Assembly: GCA_009746045.1 (NCBI GenBank)
Contig: RPFO01000065.1
Span: 996,211-1,060,210 of the forward strand
From: Mesostigma viride
Lineage: Eukaryota; Streptophyta; Mesostigmatophyceae; Mesostigmatales; Mesostigmataceae
Reading direction: 5' to 3'
DNA length: 64,000 bases
The notes under the pieces were generated by a model. The model saw only the letters and a list, made by a program, of their open reading frames with translations, did no database searches and had not been told where the DNA came from. The translations under genes were made by a program, and so were the position numbers. Shown here piece after piece: positions 32,401-39,012 of the stretch. Numbering within the stretch: the stretch's first letter is position 1; every line of letters starts with the position of its first letter.

Positions 32401-33748
32401 TGCCACCCAAGTCCCCTCGCATGGACGATGGGGGGGGGTCACATGCAGGGGGGGTTGCAGGGGGGTCTTACGCAAGGCTGGTGCGTGCCAGCTCGCCAAG
32501 TGGCAGCGCGGGTGCCTACGCAGATGCCAGCTTCCGTGGGGAGGAGGACGGGGCCGTGGCTGGTCGAGAGGGCGCGACGACGCCGCGCCTACGGACGAGT
32601 ACCAGCCGTTCCGATTCGTCCTCGCGACCCATCACGCCGGAGCAATCGCAGCACCACCCCCCGCAGCGGCATGCCAAGGCCATGCCATCCCCCCCATCCC
32701 CCACTCCCCTGCCCGCCCCTGCTCCCCATCCCTCACCTTCTCCCTTGCCTCCCCCTGCCTCTGCGTATGAGCCACCCCCGGCCGTCTACGGGTCTGGGTC
32801 GGGCGTGGAGCCGACGCTCACCCCAGCTGTGGCGGGCGACCTTAGCCACCGCAGCACGGGTGGCGCGCACGAGGACGGCAGCATTATCGCGGAGCGGCAG
32901 CGTGCGGAGCGCGAGGCCGAAGAGAAGCGCAAGGCCGCAGAGGAGAACGCGCGGCTCCACAAGGAGGTGGGTGCTAACGGCTGCGGTGTGTGGCTGTGCA
33001 ACGAGGCGGGTGTGCGGTTGCACAAGGCGGTGGGGGCGCGGTTGCGCAAAGTAGTGAGCGCCTAGCTGCGCACTGGAACGAAACGCGTTATTGCACAGAG
33101 AAGTGAATGCTTCGCTGCACAAAATGGATATAAATGCGTGGTTGCACAAAGAGGCGGGTGCGCAGTTTCAAAGAAATATGGAAACGGGGACGTTTTTGTT
33201 TCATGTGCCATGTTTTTTCTCTGCCACTGTCATAGGTTCTGTTTTTTCTCTTATCGATATAGCGCACCGTCAAATCAAGCGCAACTCTCGTTCGTCATTA
33301 GCAATCACAGTTTCATGGGTATCACCATAGATAGAATGTGGTATGCGATTGCGCACGAAACTTGGTTCTTGTGAGGATTTTGTTGGTAAGCGTGCACTTG
33401 CATGTGTGTGTGCTTTTAATGCCCTGACAGCTGGCGGAGCTGAAGGCGCAGATGGCAGAGGCAAACCTGCGACGAGAAAACGCTGCTAAAGCCGCGGAGA
33501 GTGCCAGCAGTTCGGAGGCGGAACGCGAGAGGCAGGCACAAGAGCAAATGAAGGCCGAGCTAGAAGCCATGAAAAAGCAAATGATGGAAATGACTACGGC
33601 TATCCGGGACCAGGGTCCGAGGCCTGTTGTCCAAGTGGTCAATACCAGCCCACACCAGGCATCGTCTCCTGCCCGGTCAACACCTGTAGCATCACCAGAG
33701 TCGGAGGCGCATGATGGCCCCAAATCGAAAGCATGTATCATACTGTAG
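8445..33748 (+). CDS. Kinesin-3 (KIF1/Unc-104-like) motor protein with FHA domain and C-terminal CaaX box, 27 exons, 1,428 residues
   Basis: Plus-end microtubule motor of the kinesin-3 type. Exons: 8445-8515, 8768-8841, 10048-10173, 10787-10971, 11477-11542, 12420-12475, 13073-13211, 13620-13730, 14414-14553, 14904-15002, 15516-15589, 16681-16737, 17377-17452, 17888-17948, 20930-21032, 21542-21726, 22879-22958, 23595-23684, 24553-24793, 26872-26955, 27647-27724, 28466-28693, 29496-29785, 30449-30629, 31285-31417, 32026-32966, 33431-33748. Phases sum to exactly 4,287 nt. Motor about 1-380: P-loop GQTGTGKS (100-107), switch I SSRAH (224-228), switch II DLAGSE (258-263). FHA about 470-560, preceded by the kinesin-3 motif [15 protein letters not shown]. 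Coiled coil about 570-730. KIF1-like region about 735-1010 ([20 protein letters not shown]). Pro/Ser-rich linker about 1010-1280, second coiled coil about 1270-1380, end CIIL. The lysine-rich loop 12 (K-loop) and a PH domain are not seen. The exon 12 end (GCAT before gtgagt) is the least certain junction. Confidence 0.92.
8842..14413 (+). other. Kinesin-3 introns 2-8: mostly no recognisable element
   Basis: Introns 2 (8842-10047), 3 (10174-10786), 5 (11543-12419), 6 (12476-13072), 7 (13212-13619) and 8 (13731-14413) show no gene or clear mobile element. Intron 4 (10972-11476) is described separately. Intron 8 opens with loose repeats of a GGGGACAAA-CCCACACCAT type block (about 13732-13935). 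Short direct repeats occur at 12139-12195 (CAGGTCCTATTGTGCTTACC twice). Confidence 0.5.
10985..11205 (+). repeat. G-rich simple repeat starting at the intron 4 donor
   Basis: A GAGGGC-type repeat and then a long GGGGGC/GGGGCGG run fill the first 230 bp of intron 4. Dozens of G-runs of 4 or more lie on the coding strand, so the transcript could form G-quadruplexes close to the 5' splice site. The all-frame open reading of this stretch is a composition effect. Confidence 0.8.
15003..15515 (+). other. AT-AC intron (intron 10) with a U12-type 5' splice site
   Basis: Exon 10 ends in codons for TLR with two bases CG at 15001-15002. The intron starts ATATCCTTGA at 15003 and ends CCAC at 15515. Exon 11 then restores the invariant kinesin motif [12 protein letters not shown]. 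No AG lies between 15401 and 15515, so no GT-AG solution keeps the motif. ATATCCTT is the U12-type donor consensus. The branch site is less clean: a 7 of 9 match ends CTTGAT at 15451-15456, 60 nt upstream of the AC, and a better CTCCTTAAC at 15373-15381 lies about 135 nt upstream. Confidence 0.8.
15590..16680 (+). repeat. Intron 11 with tandem copies of the exon 11 end and donor
   Basis: The exon 11 end GAGAAGCTGATCCGGGGTAC is echoed in the intron as GAGAAGCTCATCCGAGATGG (about 15643), GGAAGCTCACCCCGGGGTAT (about 15757) and GAGAAGCTTATCCAGGGTAC (about 15812). The second and fourth copies also share an upstream block ACTGGGTRATG. The remainder of the intron (to 16680) shows nothing else. Intron 12 (16738-17376) shows no element. 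Confidence 0.65.
17453..17887 (+). repeat. Intron 13 with partial duplications of the exon 13 end
   Basis: The exon 13 end GAGATGAACAAATCGTAAGT recurs as GGAGATGAACAAATCATCTG (from about 17519) and GGAACAAATCACAAGTATAG (from about 17607), with an associated block AGTATTTGCC/AGTGTTTGCC after two of the copies. Spacing is about 80-90 bp. Confidence 0.65.
18900..20275 (+). mobile_element. LINE 3' end, copy 1: reverse transcriptase C-terminus, 3' UTR, CATC repeat and terminal hairpin
   Basis: Translated pieces read [36 protein letters not shown] and [20 protein letters not shown], the C-terminal part of a LINE reverse transcriptase (the [10 protein letters not shown] block is typical). Several frameshifts and stops mark it as dead. 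After the stop come a short 3' UTR, a CATC array, the hairpin CTCCCCAACGGGAG and a TTAA-type tail ending about 20275. Homologous copies lie at 34011-34463 (minus) and 53065-53943 (plus). I could not find a target duplication for this copy. Confidence 0.75.
20003..20205 (+). repeat. (CATC)n microsatellite, about 50 units
   Basis: About 203 bp of uninterrupted CATC. The two other copies of the same LINE have only about three or four units here (34080-34098 and 53876-53892). The long ORFs across it (PSIH or MDGW repeats) are artefacts. Confidence 0.97.
21033..24552 (+). other. Kinesin introns 15-18: no gene; 10 bp repeat in intron 18
   Basis: Introns 15 (21033-21541), 16 (21727-22878) and 17 (22959-23594) show nothing beyond C-rich tracts before the acceptors. 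Intron 18 (23685-24552) contains about eleven perfect copies of CACCCCTTTG (about 24348-24463) followed by CCCACCCCTC-type repeats that run into the exon 19 acceptor at 24552. Confidence 0.7.
24794..26871 (+). repeat. Kinesin intron 19: two minisatellites, one derived from exon 19 and its donor
   Basis: First array, 25203-25620: six copies of a 72 bp unit (one 71) that contains the end of exon 19, including ACGAGATCGAGAGCAAGG, followed by a GTGGGG or GTGAGG donor-like site. Donor-like GT dinucleotides fall at 25251, 25323, 25395, 25466, 25538 and 25610; the real donor is at 24794. Second array, about 26003-26665: about 30 copies of a 22 bp unit with core CTCTGGTGGCTGCT. Because 22 is not a multiple of three and the unit lacks stops, all three plus frames stay open. 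Before them, 24826-25080 is a block of short palindromic repeats around GCTCGCTTCGCTCGC. Confidence 0.85.
26956..28465 (+). other. Kinesin introns 20 and 21: no gene seen
   Basis: Intron 20 (26956-27646) repeats its donor neighbourhood once: GTGAGGTCAAGGGGAAGATG at the donor and GTGAGGGCAAGGGGAGGATG at about 27014. Intron 21 (27725-28465) opens with purine-rich repeats of the AGAAGGTGAG type (about 27773-27800). Nothing coding is apparent. Confidence 0.5.
28715..28862 (+). repeat. G-rich 11-12 bp minisatellite at the start of intron 22
   Basis: About eleven copies of a GGGGGGGAGGAA-type unit begin some 22 bp after the exon 22 donor (28694). Confidence 0.9.
29393..29495 (+). repeat. (CCCA)n microsatellite that forms the exon 23 3' splice site
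   Basis: About 25 uninterrupted CCCA units run straight into CCCAG at 29491-29495. Exon 23 starts at 29496. No separate polypyrimidine tract exists between the repeat and the acceptor, so the microsatellite itself supplies both the tract and the AG. Confidence 0.9.
29786..31284 (+). other. Kinesin introns 23 and 24: no gene; donor-like repeats in intron 24
   Basis: Intron 23 (29786-30448) shows no element. Intron 24 (30630-31284) opens at GTCAGTGATGGCAAG and has related blocks GGTCAGTAGCTGGAAATGGC (about 30728), GAGGTGAGTGGCTGATAG (about 30787) and ATGTCAGTAGCTG (about 30869). These may be decayed duplications of the donor region. Confidence 0.5.
31408..31515 (+). repeat. 40 bp tandem repeat that triplicates the exon 25 end and donor
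   Basis: AGCCCAGGTGCGTGGCCATG spans the exon 25 donor (31411-31430). AGCCCAGGTGTGTGGCCATG follows at 31451-31470, and GGCCCAGGTGCGTGGGGG at 31491-31508. The spacing is exactly 40 bp, so three near-identical donors lie at 31418, 31458 and 31498. Only the first keeps the downstream frame with exon 26. The rest of intron 25 (to 32025) is featureless. Confidence 0.85.
32955..33175 (+). repeat. Degenerate tandem copies of the exon 26 end in intron 26
   Basis: The exon 26 end CGGCTCCACAAGGAG plus donor gtgggtgc is followed by decayed copies of the same block: CGGTTGCACAAGGCGGTGGG (about 33013), CGGTTGCGCAAAGTAGTGAG (about 33038) and TGGTTGCACAAAGAGGCGGG (about 33141), with others between. In the exon frame they read as variants of RLHKEVGA. 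Confidence 0.7.
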
Positions 33749-34010
33749 TATCTGCGCTGGCGCTTGGATTTGCCGGTGAGGCGTACGCATATCTTTATCT
33801 AACCATGATCCACATAATCGCCTGGTGCATTATTAGAAGAAGTACAAACTCTCACATTTCAATGGTATTTATTCAATTCCAAGTGATCGATAGTTTATCC
33901 ACAAACACAAGAACAGTCCTGTCCCGTGGCATGAAAAACAGATATGAATCGCCTAGTTTGAAATTGCTACCAAAATTGGTACTCCCCCCAATCGCGACTT
34001 GCAGCCAATT
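33749..34010 (+). other. Presumed kinesin-3 3' UTR and downstream spacer
   Basis: AT-richer sequence after the TAG. No poly(A) signal could be assigned with confidence. It ends at the target duplication of the LINE fragment that begins at 34011. Confidence 0.4.
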
Positions 34011-34463
34011 AATTAATTAATTAATTAGACTCGTGCTCCCGTTGGGGAGTCACGGAGCATTAACCCCGATGCATGGATGGATGGATGGGTGCAAACAGTC
34101 CTACCGGTCTAATCTATCTACATCGGCTACATACTAAATCTATCTAACAGCATTCTAACTACAACATCTATCTAGACAGCCGCACGCTGCCCTAGGGGAG
34201 CTGTCTGGCGTGCCTCCCACGGGATTGCACACGCGGGCGCTTCCCCACCGGGGGGGGCTCCTTGTCCTCTATGACCTGGGCCCACTTGGCCTTGTCCATC
34301 ATCTTCTTCCAAATCACGGAGAGGCCTAGGCCCCCCATGTCCTCTACTAGCTGTTCTTTGAAGGTGCGGGCCTTGCGGCGTCTAACATCACGGGGCCCGG
34401 CCCACGTCAGGAGGTGCCGGCCAGGCTGGGCTGGTCGCAGTCCTGCGGGGGGGCCACGTAAGG
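34011..34463 (-). mobile_element. LINE 3' end, copy 2 (5'-truncated, minus orientation) with 11 bp target duplication
   Basis: On the minus strand it encodes the reverse transcriptase C-terminus (VIWKKMMDKAKWAQVIEDKE, then PPPVGKRPRVQSRGRHARQL and a stop). A 3' UTR, four CATC units, the hairpin CTCCCCAACGGGAG and an AATT-repeat tail follow. The target duplication TGCAGCCAATT is at 34000-34010 and 34464-34474. This is the expected product of target-primed reverse transcription with early arrest. Confidence 0.85.
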
Positions 34464-34496
34464 TGCAGCCAATTGGCTGTTGCCATGCAAGTTGAC

Positions 34497-34564
34497 ATAT
34501 GACAATGGTCCGGATTCTCCCGATTTCTGGCCTGCGCTGGTTGTCTCCTTGATATGACAATGGT
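34497..34564. repeat. 42 bp insert flanked by 13 bp direct repeats
   Basis: ATATGACAATGGT occurs at 34497-34509 and 34552-34564, flanking 42 bp. The insert (minus strand, GACAACCAGCGCAGGCCAGA in its middle) recurs with few changes at about 37626-37665, and its first half at about 41468-41490. Confidence 0.7.
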
Positions 34565-34619
34565 CGCCATCACACTCCTCGAGAATTAAGCCGGAGGCTG
34601 CCCAACTTGGCTGGACTGC

Positions 34620-35343
34620 CTGGCGCTCGAGGCCGGCTCAGGCAGATGGTCTAGAAATTTGCCCCAAAACGGAGGCCCTGGCTCTTGGCATGGCCGGGCC
34701 CCCGCCCACACTCCGCCTCTTAGCTGACACCGAGGTCAACTACCCTACTTCAGGCCGCTTCAAGCTGCTCGGCAGTTGGCTTCCCGACTGCGAGGACGAC
34801 CTGACGACACGGATCAGCATGGCCGGCGTGGGCGCAACTCGATGACCACCGCGGCTGGTGGAGCAACCCCGCCCTACCCGGATCGTCTGGACAGCGCGAC
34901 CTCTTCAAGGTCGTCATTCTGACGATCCTGACCTACGGCCGCCAATACCTGGACACTGACGCAGGAGCTGGAGCAACGACTCGACGGCAACGTCACCAAG
35001 ATGCTGCGCAAGGCCCTTAACATCCCCTTTGGTTCGCACATTAGTAATGAGGATTTGTACGCTGTTTTGCCCTGTGTTTCCCACATTCTTAGGCACAGGC
35101 GCATGGGCCTAGCCGGGCACCTCAGTGGCCCGCACAGATCAGGTAGACACATCAGATAGACTAGCTGGCACCAAGCCCGCCCAGCCTGGGCGTTATGTCC
35201 TCACCTGACCTGTGCCCCAGGCCGTGCGCGGCAGGGCCGCCACCCGTGGCCGGACTTTTCGTGATGGACTCAGCATGGACATGTGCTACCCTAGACGTGA
35301 CGGGCTCACACCCGGGCCGGCAGCCTCCTGGTTTGTCTGTAAT
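34620..35343 (+). mobile_element. Decayed LINE reverse transcriptase C-terminal fragment
   Basis: Broken frames give LLGSWLPDCEDDLTTRISMA, a short piece matching the [10 protein letters not shown] block (ILTYGRQY near 34925), and RRMGLAGHLSGPHRSGRHI. These match the same region of LINE copies 1 and 3 at lower similarity. It is interrupted at 35344 by the ORF1-only element and may resume after 37433. Confidence 0.6.
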
Positions 35344-35353
35344 ATGGAGGCAG

Positions 35354-37338
35354 CCACGAGCCACAGCCACAGCCACGAGATAGCCATGGCTGACGGCGGA
35401 GCTCATAACTTTTACGTTTGAGCACCAAATTTAGCCGTGAGTATCACAATCGATGTGTCTTTCTACGACGCACATGCTGATATAATTTTCCGAAGCTATT
35501 ACGCAATATACGATGAGCAAACGCCTCTCGACGCAACGCAGCCTGGCGGCTGCGCTCGGCAATGAAAATACGCCTGCAGCTTCGGCTGCAGCTTCGCCCA
35601 CCGGCCCAGACGGCAACGGTGACACTAGTCGTGCACTGGTGCTCGCCCAGCCCCCCGGGCTTGCCTCGCCATCTGCATCGCCTGAACCTAAGCGCAGTCG
35701 CTCTGCTGAGCCGCACTGGGACCAGCTCACCTTCGACATCAACGCACGTACCAGGCTACTGGACTCGCCGCCCATCCGCCTTCATGGAAGACTTGTTTTA
35801 CGGGTCACACGCCTCGCTTCTAGCCCTGTGCGTGTACCTCACGTCCCACAACCGCGGCCGCTGGCCTGGTGATGGCCAGCTTGCCGACCCCGACCACGCT
35901 CTCCCAATCATTCACCGGATGAGTCGCCCCCGGCTCCAACGCTACGCCCTCTGCTCCCTTGTTGGACGCTCCGAAACCGCGATCTGGGCTTCCCCACCGC
36001 CCCCCTCCACCTCCCCCACCGAAGACACCATCCGCGCCCTCCTCAAGGAAGCTTTCGAGCAGCACGTGACCCCCCTTGCCGCAGATGTGGCGGCAATTGG
36101 AGGCACGCTGGCTGCTGAGCTCCCCACCACTGATCCCCACCGCCACCGCCACCCTCCTCGCCTCCACCCACCCCCCCCCTCCGCCTCAATCCACCGACTC
36201 CATCACCGCCCAGCTCCGCGACATCGACCAGCGCCTCAAGGATAATGCAATCGCTATCGAGGTCTTGCAGAACACAGCAGGCCTCACCGCCCAGGCAGTG
36301 AAGGACATTGCCGCCAAGCCAGCCCCGGCTGGCCTGGCCGGCGATGCTCCTCCCATCACGACCTGGGCGGACATAACCACCTGGGCAACATACCACCTCC
36401 ACCACCTCCGCCGTCGCAGCCCAGCTCCAGCGGCAGACGCTTGACCTCCGCGAGGAGGCCGAGCTCGCCAAGCGCAGCCTCAACGCCATACTCAAGAACT
36501 TCGACATGGAAGAAGGTGAGAATTCCGAGAAGCTTGCACGCGCGTTTGAGAGCAAAATCCTTGCACGCATGGGCCTCCTTGGTGAGATTAAGCTGACCGC
36601 CCACCGCCTCCCCCGCGCGCGGGGTAAGGCAGGGGCGCCTCCGCTTCTTCTCATCTTTGACAGCCCAGCGGACAAGATTTCGTTTCTCAGACGCCGCAAG
36701 CGGCTCTCGGAGACTCACTTCACCGTGGACGACGACTTGACCCTGGCACAGCAACAACGGCGACGGGAGCTATGGCCGACCTACCTCCAGCTCCGGCAGA
36801 CCAAGGCGGGCCAGCCGGTGTACTGGAAGGGGGCGGCCATCTACGTCGGCCACAAGCCCTGGCAAGCGACCCCCTCGACCACCGCGGCCCCAGCAGCTCC
36901 AGCCCCAGCCTTGGGGAATACAGCAGCAGTAGTGTAGAATAGTTAGACCGTGGCCTTGTACATGCCCGCCTACCACAGGCACTATACCAGCTTAGGCCTA
37001 GCCTTTTTAGTCATGTACATGTGTGCCTATGATGAGCCGGCACCCTCCAGAGGATGCCGAGCTTTATTTAATTATGCAGTGCCCACGCAGGGAGTCCCTC
37101 CCTGCTGAGAAGCCATGCCCTAGCTCTTGTATAGCCATGATGATCTTCCCCCCACATGACATACTCCCCCTTAGCTGGGCATAGTGTGAAGATCATGAGG
37201 GGGCAGGTGCCCCTGGTGCACCTAGATCAAGGGTAGCTTACATTCCCACCCTTGCATGAAGTAGCTTAGAATGTATTAAAAGCCATATGCCCCTTCTCAG
37301 GGATATGTGCTACATTTACTCCCAACGGAGTGATGTTG

Positions 37339-37423
<85 letters not shown>
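35354..37423 (+). mobile_element. ORF1-only non-autonomous LINE-like retroelement with target duplication and (TAA)n tail
   Basis: ATGGAGGCAG is duplicated at 35344-35353 and 37424-37433, so the 2.07 kb between moved as one unit. A protein starts at 35513 (MSKRLSTQRSLAAAL) and continues through three frame changes: 35513 frame, then about 35780-36170, then 36076-36444, then to the stop at 36937. The last part reads DKISFLRRRKRLSETHFTVD then LTLAQQQRRRELWPTY, the RNA-binding ORF1 type of LINEs. No reverse transcriptase follows. Instead there is a 380 bp 3' UTR, the hairpin ACTCCCAACGGAGT at about 37319-37332, and (TAA)28. One frame change falls at a C9 run (36173-36181). Confidence 0.75.

Positions 37424-37425
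<2 letters not shown>
37341..37425 (+). repeat. (TAA)n microsatellite, 28 units; retroelement tail
   Basis: Uninterrupted TAA array directly after the 3' hairpin of the ORF1-only element. Confidence 0.97.
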
Positions 37426-37426
<1 letters not shown>

Positions 37427-37433
37427 GAGGCAG

Positions 37434-38025
37434 ATGGTACGCAAGGATTCGATGGCAAGTAGTGATTAAGGAGAGCACCCCCAAGTCCGTGGGGGCTCCG
37501 CGTGTGACCGCGTATGGCATTCATAGCGATTCGGGCTGTGGTGCCCACAACCCTATAACTGGGACCTAGATAGCTTACATCATCCATTCCATCCCATGTT
37601 CCCCTCCCACTGAGGACTTATCAAGAAGACAACCAGCACAGGCCAGAAATCGGGAGAATCCGGACCGTGGTAGCTCGAGCCTGCCGTTATCTTGTCCGCG
37701 TGTTCGAGTCGTTCAGGATGATGAAGATGAATGGCTTATGCTCACGGGACACAGTCACGTGTTTTTTAATTAATTAATGGTCGCCGTAACACCATTGCTG
37801 ATTTATAAGGCTAGTACGTCTCGCGTGGTGGCCATATACTTGTCTTGCTTAATATGGTTGTCTCACGCGTACTAAGCTAGGTGGCGGGCATCATCGCCAG
37901 TGCCACACGCCGTAGCAAATGCGATGGGGGGGAGGCAGGCGTGCAGCCCGTTGAATTGCGCTCATGATGGCCCTTGTGTCCGGGAGACCATGCACAGTCA
38001 TGCATCACACTTACTTACTCATGCA
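37434..38025. other. Spacer before the fibrillin gene; no gene seen
   Basis: Probably the continuation of the interrupted LINE debris, including the 37626-37665 match to the 42 bp insert. It gives way to unique sequence downstream of the fibrillin stop codon (38026). Confidence 0.4.
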
Positions 38026-39012
38026 TCACAATGGAGGGAGGCTCCTTGGTATCTGGTACGGCACGCTCTGCACGGCCACCCGGTCCAATATGTACAGCTG
38101 GCCGCTCTGTCCCGCGTGCACCCGCATCTCATCGTCGATATAATGGACATCAATGTATGTCGGCGGGGCTTTGATGGCGGCTCCAAACGCAAGCACGTCC
38201 CCGTCCTGTACCAGCATCTCTTTACACTTGTCCGCGCCAAACAGCGATTGGTACACCTTGGTCAGCTCTGCCACCTCGCATTTGGGTGCTTTGCTGCTGC
38301 GCACTAGCATCACCTGCTGGAAATGTACATTCACGCGCCCCTGGTTGGAATGGGCTGTGTCCATGGGATGCTCCATGTTGGACAGTGGGCCTGTCAAAAC
38401 GAGCGCAACCTCTCCCAGCTTCTGAGCCTCCGGGAAGGTGAGGCATTGCAACAGATGGTATGCGTCGCCGTCCACCACGTTATAGGCTGCGCCCGTCGGG
38501 ATGGCAGCGGCATCCGGAAGACCTCCGAAGGAAAGCATTCGAAGCAGCGACGGCGGGGCCTTCGGTGTAGCCGGGCTCGGCGCCTCATTTGAAGGTTCGG
38601 GGGGCGCCTCACTCGGAGGTTTGGGGGGCGCCTTTCTCGGCTTTCCAAGGGTAGAGTACGTCACGTTCCATGCCCCAGACAGCTCGGACGCCATGTCAGC
38701 GACCTTGCCCTGGTAGACGGTAGACAATTCCGTGCACAGCTTTCTTATCTCTTCTACGTCGGCACCGGAGCTGATGGCTTTCTTTATTTGGAATTTCAGA
38801 CCCTGCTGAGACTGACCACCAGTCGCGCACACTGCCGGAGTAGCTACCATCCTTTTCTTGTGGCTGTGCGCGCTCAACGTGCAAATACCCCTGCGAATGC
38901 TGCATTTTCCGTGCAGCAGCGTCGGAGCGAAGGCCCAAGTGCTTGCAATTGCCTGCATTTGCAAGTTGGAAAGGGGAGTCCTACTCTCTAAAGCAAAATG
39001 AAGCTTCAACAA
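38026..39012 (-). CDS. Plastid-lipid-associated protein / fibrillin family (PAP_fibrillin), single exon
   Basis: Fibrillins are lipid-binding proteins of plastoglobules and thylakoids. The 328-residue ORF is intact. The N-terminus (about 1-60) is Ser/Ala/Arg/Lys-containing with few acids, fitting a chloroplast transit peptide. About 70-120 (LKFQIKKAISSGADVEEIRK and LSGAWNVTYSTLGK) matches the family's opening helix and the GxWxxxYS strand. The C-terminal IDVHYIDDEMRVHAGQSGQL followed by LYILDRV is the diagnostic end of the domain. An unusual Pro/Glu/Ala/Lys-rich insert (about 123-160) splits the domain. I chose the first Met because it gives a transit peptide. The neighbours are transposon debris, so no operon-like context applies. 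Confidence 0.82.
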   Translation of the reverse strand: MLKLHFALESRTPLSNLQMQAIASTWAFAPTLLHGKCSIRRGICTLSAHSHKKRMVATPAVCATGGQSQQGLKFQIKKAISSGADVEEIRKLCTELSTVYQGKVADMASELSGAWNVTYSTLGKPRKAPPKPPSEAPPEPSNEAPSPATPKAPPSLLRMLSFGGLPDAAAIPTGAAYNVVDGDAYHLLQCLTFPEAQKLGEVALVLTGPLSNMEHPMDTAHSNQGRVNVHFQQVMLVRSSKAPKCEVAELTKVYQSLFGADKCKEMLVQDGDVLAFGAAIKAPPTYIDVHYIDDEMRVHAGQSGQLYILDRVAVQSVPYQIPRSLPPL

